25,564 nt of DNA from a virus, in IMG/VR virus record IMGVR_UViG_3300037264_005519, positions 1-25,564 of that record; one strand, 5' to 3'. The notes beneath the pieces were generated by a model. That model had not been told where the DNA came from. It was given only the letters and a program-made list of their open reading frames with translations, and did no database searches. Positions 14,671-22,951 of the stretch are shown one piece after another. A program made the position numbers and the translations under genes. Every line of letters starts with the position of its first letter. Position 1 is the stretch's first letter.

Positions 14671-15015
14671 CTACTTAGATTTTGGGCTAAAATGACGACG
14701 TTTTGGATTGAACTTTCCACCTTTACGTAACTTATTCGCTAGATCGTCCTTCTCACCCTTCTCACGCATATGGTTGTATGGATCATCATTAATTAGCTTA
14801 TATAGGTTCATGTCTCTACGTCTACCGGCTTTGTCAAGCCAACCATAACCTCTAATATAGGTCACTGGTACTGATATGAAAGTCACATGTGTCTTAATGC
14901 CATTACATTGAGGACATTTAATAGTTGGTTTCTCTTTCATACCATGTATTATTTCGAATACAAAATGATGTTTATCGGTACTACACTTTTCGCACATGTA
15001 ATCGTATCGCATCAT
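14671..15015 (-). CDS. FmdB-type zinc-ribbon protein
   Basis: 114 residues. It begins MMRYDYMCEKCSTDKHHFVFE and continues KPTIKCPQCNG: two C-x2-C pairs in the spacing of the FmdB family (small zinc ribbons of unknown role, common in phages). The C-terminal half is Lys/Arg-rich (LANKLRKGGKFNPKRR), suggesting nucleic-acid contact. Two consecutive ATG codons (15015, 15012) follow AGGAG; the second has the better spacing (6). Overlaps the stop of the upstream gene. Confidence 0.75.
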   Translation of the reverse strand: MMRYDYMCEKCSTDKHHFVFEIIHGMKEKPTIKCPQCNGIKTHVTFISVPVTYIRGYGWLDKAGRRRDMNLYKLINDDPYNHMREKGEKDDLANKLRKGGKFNPKRRHFSPKSK

Positions 15016-15410
15016 TTTCTCCTACGTGCCCATACATATGATACTTGCACACGTACTACATCTAAATCAACCGCACGTGCTCTCCCATAATTTATATGTA
15101 TAATTTTAGCATCTTGAACAAACCACTCCTCAATAACTTGTTCACTATGATTTATTAACAATAAAATTATACTATGCTTATCTTTTTTCTGGAGCCATTC
15201 CGCCGTATGCTCTTGATGCCTAGTTGGTATCTCTAGTAGAATATTTTGCCATTGTGGTTTACCATCAGATTTAAGTATGGTCTTCCCATCTCGTTGTTCT
15301 TCTTTAACTGGAAACTTAAAACTTGGTCTTTCGGCATAATAAAGAACTTGTTTTTGGTCGTTCCCAAACACTATGTGCCAATTCTGATGCTGTCGAATAG
15401 AGCCAATCAT
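15012..15410 (-). CDS. Unknown protein with a tail-tube-like C-terminal pattern
   Basis: 132 residues, beta-rich, no membrane segment. The C-terminal stretch EEWFVQDAKIIHINYG followed by DVVRVQVSYVWA resembles the strand pattern of T4 gp19-type tail-tube proteins. I rate that as weak because the gene lies inside the replication block, coupled by ATGA to the helicase. It could equally be an unrelated small replication accessory protein. Confidence 0.62.
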   Translation of the reverse strand: MIGSIRQHQNWHIVFGNDQKQVLYYAERPSFKFPVKEEQRDGKTILKSDGKPQWQNILLEIPTRHQEHTAEWLQKKDKHSIILLLINHSEQVIEEWFVQDAKIIHINYGRARAVDLDVVRVQVSYVWARRRK

Positions 15411-16861
15411 TTTTTCTTCTTGTTCTTTCCTCTATTATCTGTATTTATAGCTTCCTTATCAGGCCGTATAATTGTATCTATAAATCCCTGTTCTCGCATA
15501 ACCATAGTTTCATAATTAATGGTACTACCTACGCTTCTAAACTTAGGACCATTTCTATTCTTAGCAATATATAAACGACATCGTGCCGCTGAAACCGGTC
15601 GTTCTATCGCTTGCTCTTTTGTATCACCATGGACTATTTCTCTACCAATTTCATATTCTTGCTTAGTCTGATTAATGGTTACAACATAACTCAATGGCAT
15701 CGCTTTACCAAAACTTTCTGCCATTTTATTTAACTCAATTACATTGTCTGAACCTTTCGTATTAAGCGGGTCCATCCCGGATCGGTTCGATTGGCTAGCT
15801 GTCACACCGAATACATTCTCTTTTACGGCAAGTCTGGCGAATTCGGTACTGACGCGTTTTTGACGCATATATTCATCATCACGTCCACCGGTTCTTCTTG
15901 AAAGTAACAATTCCAAATAATCTAGAATTACAACATCAATTACTACACCATGGATGCGTCTCAACGCATCAAGTAAAGCATGAATAGCATCAACACTAAT
16001 CTCATCAGGAGGATACTCAACTAAAATTAATTCAGCACCATAGGTTGCTTTTACGGCACGTAAACTCTCAATCATTTGTATTTTCTTATCAAGTCTGCTT
16101 CGTACCTTCAATTCGGTAAAACCACCTAGATATCTATATCCAACCTGTAATTTTGGCATTTCACACGTAACATGCAGAACATTCTTTCTTCTACGAATAT
16201 TAGCAATACCAGTATGATTCAATGCAATCGATTTACCAACACCTGTAGGAGCCAGATAACAAAAAGTATCACGCCTAACTGGTCCACCATAATTCAAACA
16301 AGAATCAAGAGATGCAAAACCAGTCGTAAGTTTTTCTTCTTTCTCATCCACGAACAACTTCTCATAATCATCAAACATCCATAACATATCTGTACCAAAA
16401 TTCACTATGCGTCGTGCATCTTCAATCACCTGTTCTTGGTATTGATATTCACCACGCTCATGGGCATCAAGCGCCTCTTTACTGTAAAGTAAACTAAACT
16501 GCTTTCGTCTAGCCCATTCCATAAGTCGTTCAGTAATTATGGGGACTTCCCTTGGATCTGACTCACGCTTAATTAGTGATATAACATCATCATGTGGATC
16601 GTCGGCGGTTAACGTCTGTTCGGCAACATCAATACACATTGGTCTAGTAACGATTATATTGTGTTTATCATAATAGAACTTAATTATGTTGAATACAAAC
16701 TTTGCTTCATACCTATCAAAATGTTCATCACGCAGATAGCCAATTACTGCTGAGAAGAACTCTGGTTGATCGAATGATAATGATATAATTGCTATTTCTT
16801 CATGTGGTCCAAAAGCACGCCGCTGTCGTTCATCAACGGCAACGTCATCTTGTATTTCCAT
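15407..16861 (-). CDS. Replicative DNA helicase, DnaB family
   Basis: 484 residues. Unwinds DNA at the fork as a hexamer. An N-terminal helical domain (about 18-150) precedes a RecA-like core: LTTGFASLDSCL, Walker A APTGVGKS (204-211), Walker B VIDVVILDYLELL (307-317), and motif GVTASQSNRSG (352-362), which corresponds to the DnaB H3 motif region. The C-terminus is a Lys-rich tail (NRGKNKKKK). Its start overlaps the preceding stop as TAATG. No separate primase or loader is recognisable nearby; the unknown 244-residue protein just upstream is a candidate partner by position only. Confidence 0.92.
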   Translation of the reverse strand: MEIQDDVAVDERQRRAFGPHEEIAIISLSFDQPEFFSAVIGYLRDEHFDRYEAKFVFNIIKFYYDKHNIIVTRPMCIDVAEQTLTADDPHDDVISLIKRESDPREVPIITERLMEWARRKQFSLLYSKEALDAHERGEYQYQEQVIEDARRIVNFGTDMLWMFDDYEKLFVDEKEEKLTTGFASLDSCLNYGGPVRRDTFCYLAPTGVGKSIALNHTGIANIRRRKNVLHVTCEMPKLQVGYRYLGGFTELKVRSRLDKKIQMIESLRAVKATYGAELILVEYPPDEISVDAIHALLDALRRIHGVVIDVVILDYLELLLSRRTGGRDDEYMRQKRVSTEFARLAVKENVFGVTASQSNRSGMDPLNTKGSDNVIELNKMAESFGKAMPLSYVVTINQTKQEYEIGREIVHGDTKEQAIERPVSAARCRLYIAKNRNGPKFRSVGSTINYETMVMREQGFIDTIIRPDKEAINTDNRGKNKKKK

Positions 16862-17595
16862 TATGCAGATCCGGAACTATCAGGACAATACGCTTGTTGT
16901 CTAAAAACTGCTCTCGCCACCGCTCGTTCCAAAAAACTCACGGCTAATGGAAGCGCCTCACATATCTTACATAAATCAACCTCTGGGTACTTAATAATCT
17001 GATTATAAGTCATATCACCACGATCCCCAACCGTCATGTGCTTACCTGGCCTTGGCGTAATCGTAAACACATACACCCATTGATTTAAATCAGTATTCCA
17101 CTCAATGCCGTCAATTCTAAACCCTTCAAGGCGTCCAAGCACTTCAGCCGACTCTCTCAAATACACAAACTCATTATATCCAAAGCGCGGTATCGTCGTA
17201 ATAATCATCTGCTTAAATTTAACAGGTGCTGGTGGATCTTGTGCTGGTTGTGGTTCGACACAATTATCGGTAAACTGTTTTCGCACATCGTCTAATTCTT
17301 TATTAAGAACACGGATCTGAGTATCGAGTGCCTCGCATAGAATCATGATTAGTGATTCACGCAATTCAATTTGTGTTAATGTCATTCGTGCTACTGGTTC
17401 AATTGAGTTATCAATACCCTTTTTAAATTCGCGACTAAATTTATAAACATATTCATTAATGGCTGGCACATATCTAACACCAGTTACGATGATTGGTTCA
17501 ATAAATCCTCTTACTGCGGATGCTTTAACATAGACTACCTCATTTATTGCAAAGCGGGCTTGCGGTGGCCGAAGTATTGTTCTATCACCTGACAT
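16861..17595 (-). CDS. Unknown protein with two duplicated SH3-like domains
   Basis: 244 residues. Two segments resemble each other: RFAINEVVYVKASAVRGFIE...VTGVRYVPAINEYVYKFSR (about 14-56) and RFGYNEFVYLRESAEVLGRLE...IDGIEWNTDLNQWVYVFTI (about 137-179), each read as a small beta barrel. Helical regions follow each copy, and a Pro-rich linker (EPQPAQDPPAPVK) joins the halves. No catalytic motif. It lies between recA and the helicase gene, joined to both by TAATG, which suggests a replication or recombination accessory role. Not a family I recognise. Confidence 0.72.
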   Translation of the reverse strand: MSGDRTILRPPQARFAINEVVYVKASAVRGFIEPIIVTGVRYVPAINEYVYKFSREFKKGIDNSIEPVARMTLTQIELRESLIMILCEALDTQIRVLNKELDDVRKQFTDNCVEPQPAQDPPAPVKFKQMIITTIPRFGYNEFVYLRESAEVLGRLEGFRIDGIEWNTDLNQWVYVFTITPRPGKHMTVGDRGDMTYNQIIKYPEVDLCKICEALPLAVSFLERAVARAVFRQQAYCPDSSGSA

Positions 17596-18680
17596 TAGCT
17601 CTCGCCTGACTCTATATTCTCTGCATCGTCGGTATCGTCACCACCAACGAACACTTCCTCATTAGATTTGGATAGAAGTTTCTCCCTAAGCTTAATATTA
17701 AGATCAGCCAAAATATCCGTATTCTCCTCAAGAAACTTAACAGATGCCCACCAACCCTGGCCAATTTTCTGGTCATTATATGAAAACCACGACCCAGACT
17801 TATCAATCAACTTAAACTTACAACCAAGATCTAAAAGACTACCAGCCTCGGATATACCCTTACCAAATATAATGGCAAATTCGGCATTCCTAAATGGGGG
17901 TGCGACTTTATTTTTAATCACCTTTACTAATGTAAGATTACCAATCATTTGTTTAGCACCATCAACCATTTCTGATATGCCCATCTTCCTACGAATATCC
18001 ATTCTAACTGATGAATAATATCGTAATGCACGACCACCTGGTGTCGTCTCACGATTTGCACCTGGCATCATCATGCCAACTTTCTCTCTAATCTGGTTAA
18101 TAAAGATTAAACAAACATTTGACTTATTAACATCAGATGACAACATGCGAAGTGACTTACTCATCAATCTAGCTAGAGGTGCCATTTGTTTGTCTTCAAT
18201 CTCACCATCTAGTTCCTCCTTCGGAACCATCGCAGCAACGGAATCAACAACTATTACACCAACCATATGGGATTGAATTAACTTCTGACAGATCTTAATT
18301 GCTTGTTCACCATAATCTGGTTGTGAAAACAACAAAGAATCCAGATCCACACCAATATGTTGAGCATACCCTGGGTCAATAGCATTTTCAACATCAATAT
18401 ACGCAGCAACTCCACCTTGACGTTGACATTCAGCCACTATTGTCAACGCCAATGTCGTCTTACCACTACCCTCAGGACCAAAAATCTCAACTACTCTCCT
18501 CTTTGGAACCCCACCCACACCTAGTGCATGGTCAAGTGCGAGACAACGTGTCGATATTGATTCACATTTTAAAACACCACCGGTAAGGATGCCTTGTCTA
18601 ATAGAATCGTCACCAACCTCACCATGAATTGATTTAATAACCTCTTGTAACTTATCATCTGGTTTCTTGTTTTTCGCCAC
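17595..18680 (-). CDS. recA: RecA recombinase, bacterial type
   Basis: 361 residues, full length for RecA. Forms filaments on single-stranded DNA for strand exchange and recombination-dependent replication. Walker A is GPEGSGKTT (68-76). DVEN (96-99) replaces the common DAEH but keeps the catalytic Glu. Walker B is VIVVDSVAAMVPK (142-153), the L1 region ELDGEIEDKQM is present, and FINQIREKVGMMMPGANRETTPGG covers L2. L2 is two residues longer than typical MFG-x-PETT loops and has Met for the conserved Phe. The C-terminus is acidic (GGDDTDDAENIESGES), as in cellular RecA, where it regulates DNA access. Start is GTG at 18680 with AAGGAG 8 bases upstream, within the end of the previous gene. Confidence 0.95.
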   Translation of the reverse strand: MAKNKKPDDKLQEVIKSIHGEVGDDSIRQGILTGGVLKCESISTRCLALDHALGVGGVPKRRVVEIFGPEGSGKTTLALTIVAECQRQGGVAAYIDVENAIDPGYAQHIGVDLDSLLFSQPDYGEQAIKICQKLIQSHMVGVIVVDSVAAMVPKEELDGEIEDKQMAPLARLMSKSLRMLSSDVNKSNVCLIFINQIREKVGMMMPGANRETTPGGRALRYYSSVRMDIRRKMGISEMVDGAKQMIGNLTLVKVIKNKVAPPFRNAEFAIIFGKGISEAGSLLDLGCKFKLIDKSGSWFSYNDQKIGQGWWASVKFLEENTDILADLNIKLREKLLSKSNEEVFVGGDDTDDAENIESGES

Positions 18681-18972
18681 CTTGATTCTCCTTAGATCCG
18701 GCTAAACGATATGCTTTCAAGTCACTTAAAGTTCTAATACGTCTAATTTGATTCATAGTAGCACTTATATCGTAATTAGCCACATGTAGAACATCATCAC
18801 AAGGAATTTGTATTAAAGTCTGATCCTTCGCTAACATCAAAACTCTATCACCATTAACACCAGCAACGACAGTCCAAACACCATGTGGATCAGCAGGTTT
18901 ACTACTAGGCCCGCTCATCCATACGATACTGCGCGTGGTCTTAAGCATAACCAGATCAAATCGTCTTATCAT
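18655..18972 (-). CDS. Small beta-rich unknown protein ahead of recA
   Basis: About 105 residues. The middle, HGVWTVVAGVNGDRVLMLAKDQTLIQIPCDDVLHVANYD, looks like an SH3/KOW-type barrel. The C-terminus is charged and contains the SD and first codons of recA (26-base overlap). The open frame extends upstream to 19083, but that part is antisense to the divergent gene at 19010, so I use the ATG at 18972 (18948 is an alternative). Neither has a clear SD. Function unknown. Confidence 0.65.
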   Translation of the reverse strand: MIRRFDLVMLKTTRSIVWMSGPSSKPADPHGVWTVVAGVNGDRVLMLAKDQTLIQIPCDDVLHVANYDISATMNQIRRIRTLSDLKAYRLAGSKENQGGEKQETR

Positions 18973-19009
18973 GTCAAAAATATTTACACTGAGTAGGAGG
19001 ACTACCCAT
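18973..19009. promoter_or_regulatory. Short divergent intergenic region
   Basis: Only 37 bases separate the minus gene at 18972 from the plus gene at 19010. The right end carries the plus-strand SD TAGGAGG (18994-19000). The left part is AT-rich (AAAAATATTTACA), but I see no convincing -35/-10 pair, so promoters for either direction probably lie partly inside the genes. Confidence 0.3.
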
Positions 19010-19498
19010 ATGAACGATACCGAAACCGCCATCCTTGAAGCAATCCACAACTTATTTAAGGATTCTAAAAGTAAATTGGGCATCGTTCAAGGCAAGCCTG
19101 ATAAAGAAATCACACACCGATTCGAACACCAATGGAACTCAATTGAATACACATATGCTATGAAATCAGTCGAATCACCATTTCATGAAAGCATAACATC
19201 AGCATTCCACGACATTCATAGTTACAAATACCTAAATGACCCTACGTTCCCAATTGCTCTAGACAAACGACTATCAGCAATTGGTATACCACTAGAAGAA
19301 CGCAAAAATGCAATTAAATACCTAAAAGAAACCATTGAAGAACTCGGTGGCGAAAACTTCGAAGAAAAAGAATCAGGTTGGCATCCTGATCTCGGTGAAA
19401 TTGCCACAATGACCAGAGAAGCTAATAACAGAGAAACTAAAATCACAAAACCGTATTCTGGCGGTGGACCTGCCCCGGCTAAGAATGAAATTAAGTGA
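19010..19498 (+). CDS. Unknown protein, first of a three-gene plus cluster
   Basis: 162 residues. Start fixed by TAGGAGG nine bases before the ATG at 19010; the frame extends to 18935 only as an antisense shadow. Mostly helical and charged (TETAILEAIHNLFKD; LEERKNAIKYLKETIEELGG), with an RFEHQWNSIEYTYAM segment and a Gly/Pro-rich C-terminal tail (SGGGPAPAK). No domain recognised. Confidence 0.73.
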   Translation: MNDTETAILEAIHNLFKDSKSKLGIVQGKPDKEITHRFEHQWNSIEYTYAMKSVESPFHESITSAFHDIHSYKYLNDPTFPIALDKRLSAIGIPLEERKNAIKYLKETIEELGGENFEEKESGWHPDLGEIATMTREANNRETKITKPYSGGGPAPAKNEIK

Positions 19499-19712
19499 CC
19501 TACACACCAAGACACCACTTGAATTAACGCTTAGCGCTAATTCATCACTTCAACATTTTAAAACTAAAAAACAATATATGTGGAAAGATAACGGACTACA
19601 TTTCCAATCACCACCAGCAGCAAGTCATACTGGTGGTCATTACGATGCATATATTGAGACCAAACCACGGCTGAAAAAATACTTTGGTGGATCTTTCATG
19701 CGTGCTATATGA
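19485..19712 (+). CDS. Small unknown protein
   Basis: 75 residues. Starts at ATG 19485, 14 bases inside the previous gene; a GTG at 19464 is possible but less likely. Contains KKQYMWKDNGLHFQSPP and HTGGHYDAYIETKPRLKKYFGG, rich in aromatic and basic residues. Joined to the next gene by ATGA. Function unknown. Confidence 0.65.
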   Translation: MKLSDLHTKTPLELTLSANSSLQHFKTKKQYMWKDNGLHFQSPPAASHTGGHYDAYIETKPRLKKYFGGSFMRAI

Positions 19713-20161
19713 ACACAAAACCATTCCCAACACCATCGCGTCAATTCAGCTTGACTAATAATATCGAAATAGCCAAAATTGACGAAATATACCAAAACAA
19801 CCATAATCAATTTGATATGATACCATTCGCAGAAGAACTAACGCTACGACGCGCTGCTGCTCGATTTGGTATTAACCCTGGTCAATATAATATATTTCAA
19901 ATATCACCACCCACCTTTAACGTTACTAAGGCAAGCCAATTTAGATTAATTGATCGAAATTATAATGAATTCATTCAGCGTAGATCAACTTACTTTTTTA
20001 TTAACGTTCAAATTAACAAAACTAAGGCTAAATTAGCATTGCTATTATTTGAAACATGGAAGACAAATGCTGGTGCTGACCGAATTAGTACAGTCTACTT
20101 TCCAGTCATACCAGATCGTTTCAGATATATCATGCCAAGCAGAGGTAAACGATTCCGCTAA
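19709..20161 (+). CDS. Unknown phage protein
   Basis: 150 residues. Begins in an ATGA overlap. Visible stretches are ELTLRRAAARFGINPGQYN (helical), STYFFINVQINKTKAKLALLLFETWKT (beta then helix) and a basic end (PSRGKRFR). No recognised motif or membrane segment. Its 3' end overlaps the converging gene by 4 bases. Confidence 0.68.
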   Translation: MNTKPFPTPSRQFSLTNNIEIAKIDEIYQNNHNQFDMIPFAEELTLRRAAARFGINPGQYNIFQISPPTFNVTKASQFRLIDRNYNEFIQRRSTYFFINVQINKTKAKLALLLFETWKTNAGADRISTVYFPVIPDRFRYIMPSRGKRFR

Positions 20162-20997
20162 CGGTTTAATATGCCAGTACCCTTACATTTCGGACACACG
20201 ATTGTCTCACCCTTATTCTTAACCTTTAATGAACCCTTACATAACGGACATTCAATTACACTATATCCATCACGACCAAATATATGAAACTCTCCCCCAC
20301 TCTTTGATCGGTCCGCAGCTGCTTTAAAATGTTCTTGTATGGTTTTATCACCACCAGTGTCAACTATGGAGATATTGGTTTCTCCACCGAAATTATGTTG
20401 TATTGATCTTGGTATGGTGACTGGTGCGCCACCGCGTCCACGCACCGTCTGTACTTCTTTGATTCTAGATGTTAATTTACCTGGCTTAATGTCTTTTGAT
20501 TGAGCATTATCTAATGGCTGATGCTGCTCAATATTGACTGTTTCACTTTCTCCATCACCTTGAATTTTACCACCAATTGATTTGGGTGGCACTTTCATGC
20601 GGCGATCCTCAACCCTCACAACTGCTGCTTGTACACCAACCTCTTCGTCAAGTGAGAATGCAACTTTCATCTTTTGTTTCTTCTCTGGTTGAATTTGCAC
20701 TTCACTTAGTAATGGTGTTTCTTGTTTTGCTTCTTGTTTTGCTTCTTGTTTTGCTATTAATATACCACTTTGGGTAGAACTGCCTACATTCATACCAAAT
20801 TGCTTCAAAACATCAAGTGCCTTTTGTAAGTCATTTACTTTATCTGTTACTAATTCTTTTGCTTTCTTCGGCGTTATGTCGTCAGAATGCTCATCACAAA
20901 TTATTATATCATATGCCTCATTATTTAGGCTAACTGTCATCTTAGTATTTAGATGTTGGGTGGAACCACAGACGATACAACTTCTAATGAGGTCCAT
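20158..20997 (-). CDS. Unknown protein with zinc motifs at both ends
   Basis: 279 residues. The N-terminus has CIVCGSTQH and ICDEH, a possible Cys/His zinc site. The C-terminus has CPLCKGSLKVKNKGETIVCPKCKGTG, a DnaJ-like pair of CxxCxG motifs forming a zinc ribbon. Between them is a low-complexity, probably disordered region with three AKQE repeats and many Lys/Gln/Glu. ATG 20997 has GGAG about 7 bases upstream and is preferred to 21021, which would abut the divergent gene. It may bind nucleic acid or serve as an adaptor; function unknown. Confidence 0.72.
   Translation of the reverse strand: MDLIRSCIVCGSTQHLNTKMTVSLNNEAYDIIICDEHSDDITPKKAKELVTDKVNDLQKALDVLKQFGMNVGSSTQSGILIAKQEAKQEAKQETPLLSEVQIQPEKKQKMKVAFSLDEEVGVQAAVVRVEDRRMKVPPKSIGGKIQGDGESETVNIEQHQPLDNAQSKDIKPGKLTSRIKEVQTVRGRGGAPVTIPRSIQHNFGGETNISIVDTGGDKTIQEHFKAAADRSKSGGEFHIFGRDGYSVIECPLCKGSLKVKNKGETIVCPKCKGTGILNR
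20719..20754. repeat. Three perfect copies of a 12-bp unit
   Basis: The plus-strand unit TTCTTGTTTTGC is repeated three times and encodes AKQE on the minus strand in the disordered middle of the two-zinc-motif protein. A simple slippage repeat. Confidence 0.9.
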
Positions 20998-21021
20998 AAA
21001 ATCTCCATTAATTAAATACAA

Positions 21022-21432
21022 ATGAGTAAAAAGATAGAGATTGTTAACCTTGACCTTGGGATCGATCCTGAACAGACGATCAAACGCTTACCTATATCAC
21101 AACCAACCAGCGACAAAATCGATAAAGTAATTGATTTAAATAAGAAAGAACAAGCAGCATTCGAAAAGGTAATTGAGAAGCGCCAACAAAAACAAACATA
21201 TAGTGATATTATAGAAACATTATTAGCAAATATGTTAAATGCTGCCGCTAACAAACAAGAATTATCAGGAACAGAAATATTGACAATGACCAAATCAAAT
21301 AACCTATCTGGAATAATGTTGCGGCTAAGGAACTTAGTCAAGCGTCGTGGTAACAACTACAAGATTATTAGTAGACGAGAAGACGGCATATCCTATTATT
21401 CACTTGAGATTAATCAACCTCTTAATACATGA
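21022..21432 (+). CDS. Possible winged-helix DNA-binding protein
   Basis: 136 residues. The C-terminal part (about 85-132) shows helix-turn-helix-then-hairpin periodicity: LSGTEILTMTKSNNLSGIMLRLRNLVKRR followed by YKIISRREDGISYYSLEI, suggesting a winged helix and a possible transcription regulator. The N-terminal half is charged and helical. The ATG at 21022 has no SD, and only 24 bases separate it from the divergent start at 20997. Its last 33 bases overlap the converging oxidoreductase gene. Confidence 0.65.
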   Translation: MSKKIEIVNLDLGIDPEQTIKRLPISQPTSDKIDKVIDLNKKEQAAFEKVIEKRQQKQTYSDIIETLLANMLNAAANKQELSGTEILTMTKSNNLSGIMLRLRNLVKRRGNNYKIISRREDGISYYSLEINQPLNT

Positions 21433-22302
21433 AGCAATATCCATGAAATCATCCCATTGTGCATTACTACCCACACATATTATCCCAGCATCACTAAATA
21501 TTTTCATATCTGGTGGTTCACCAATAGGAACAGATTCATCAATTCGCAATACCTCAACTATATCAAGTTGATATCCCAAAAACTTACCAAAGTATAAATA
21601 TGGATTCTCAATCGCCTCGAAAGTATTAAATATATAACCATCTGACAACTTTGTAACTTTATAAAACTCTATATCAAGATCACTAACTAATGCTTGCTCA
21701 GCACCCTCAAGATCAACCTTATTACTCTGGACTCTATAATGGCATACTGGTCTTGCTTTTAAAATCGAAGCATCAAGACCACAAAGAGCATACAAAATAT
21801 TAAGTGGAATTGTACTAATCAAACGCTCATACTCAATTGATCGCCCATCGGATAGACGCAATGCCCTTGTCTTCAGATCAATACCTAATAACTTAGACTG
21901 TGCACCAGCTTGTATCTGATCCCAGGATTGTTCACTTAATTTCGTATATAATGGAAGTGCTCTAACATCATAAACGGAAAAAACAGTCTTTAATAATTCG
22001 CCTGGTATGTAGCGACCCTTATAAACCTTCTGAACATATGGATCAATCACTATTGGCTCTGTTGAATTAGTTAATTGCCCACGATATGAAAACGGTCGCT
22101 TATAAATTATTATCGGCCCACCTAAGCCAAGCTCCGCACTAACCGTATCAATATCTTTATCACATCGTATAAAATCATCGGCTAATGGTATATCAAACGA
22201 ATAATAACGTGATTTCTTAAATGATATAAATGACCACCCTGGCCCAAGCAGTTTTTTAGCCAAACAAGCAATTAAGCCACTGCCCAGTATTAAATTATTC
22301 AT
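21400..22302 (-). CDS. FAD-dependent oxidoreductase-like protein
   Basis: 300 residues. The N-terminus LILGSGLIACLAKKLLG is a degenerate Rossmann dinucleotide-binding motif (third Gly missing). YERLISTIPLNILYAL (about 158-172) matches the strand-loop of amine-oxidase or UDP-galactopyranose-mutase-like enzymes, and the C-terminus GIICVGSNAQWDDFMDIASCIKRL is the usual second FAD-contact segment. At 300 residues it is short for this group (usually 380-450), so the substrate domain is reduced. It could act on a sugar nucleotide or a modified base; neither is shown. ATGA overlap with the upstream gene places it in the polymerase operon. Confidence 0.74.
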   Translation of the reverse strand: MNNLILGSGLIACLAKKLLGPGWSFISFKKSRYYSFDIPLADDFIRCDKDIDTVSAELGLGGPIIIYKRPFSYRGQLTNSTEPIVIDPYVQKVYKGRYIPGELLKTVFSVYDVRALPLYTKLSEQSWDQIQAGAQSKLLGIDLKTRALRLSDGRSIEYERLISTIPLNILYALCGLDASILKARPVCHYRVQSNKVDLEGAEQALVSDLDIEFYKVTKLSDGYIFNTFEAIENPYLYFGKFLGYQLDIVEVLRIDESVPIGEPPDMKIFSDAGIICVGSNAQWDDFMDIASCIKRLINLK

Positions 22303-22649
22303 GTAACATCGAAATCAAATAAGCCAAGTTCGATTGGATCAACAAACGGACATTCAACTTGAACTAACTGTTTCTTTTGCCCAATTATCTGTCCAGCAGC
22401 TACAACCTCCAGTTTATCGGCTTTAACCACATCACTAACTGTCTTCCCATAACCACATGTTGAGCATTGAACATTAACCTTACTTGTTGTTTCATCCTTA
22501 TCAAAATGAATCATATTGGAACAACTAGGACATGTAGTTTCATATTGATTAGCAAACTTGGGTTCTCCATCCTCGAATATAAAATCAATCGGCCTAGCTG
22601 TCAATTCATATTCACCAATCTGTATTGAAATTCTATCATATGGGTTCAT
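22299..22649 (-). CDS. Zinc-ribbon protein
   Basis: 116 residues with two C-x2-C pairs (TTCPSCSNMIHF and VQCSTCGYGK) about 20 residues apart, a zinc ribbon. Flanks are beta-rich and acidic. The frame opens at TTG 22664, but the ATG at 22649 overlaps the preceding stop (ATGA) and is chosen. Linked by ATGA to the oxidoreductase gene. Function unknown. Confidence 0.72.
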   Translation of the reverse strand: MNPYDRISIQIGEYELTARPIDFIFEDGEPKFANQYETTCPSCSNMIHFDKDETTSKVNVQCSTCGYGKTVSDVVKADKLEVVAAGQIIGQKKQLVQVECPFVDPIELGLFDFDVT

Positions 22650-22951
22650 GATTTCGTCGTCCAATCGTCTTTTGGTTGTTGTGGACTGGCTTGGTCTTGT
22701 GGATTAGCACCCCGATCAAGAGCACGCATCTTAACCCGCTCTAACAGCTCATTCATACATTTAGTGCATACATCTAGGTCTAACCAACGACGATCAATAT
22801 GCTTAATTCCGGTTTTACCAATTTGACGATCAACCTCAACAAGATCTAATTTGGCATTATAATATTCAAATTTGTCAATATAAGTCGAGTTACACAAATC
22901 ACAGATTATACCAGTTTGCTTTTTACTAATCTGGTCAACATGGACTACCAT
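22646..22951 (-). CDS. Small Cys-motif protein
   Basis: 101 residues. Two C-x2-C pairs (IICDLCNSTY near 17-20 and DVCTKCMNEL near 61-65) probably bind one zinc. The second half is helical, with a Gln/Pro-rich tail. The ATG at 22951 overlaps the end of the polymerase gene by 7 bases and has GAGG 7 bases upstream, so it is co-expressed with the polymerase. Confidence 0.72.
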   Translation of the reverse strand: MVVHVDQISKKQTGIICDLCNSTYIDKFEYYNAKLDLVEVDRQIGKTGIKHIDRRWLDLDVCTKCMNELLERVKMRALDRGANPQDQASPQQPKDDWTTKS

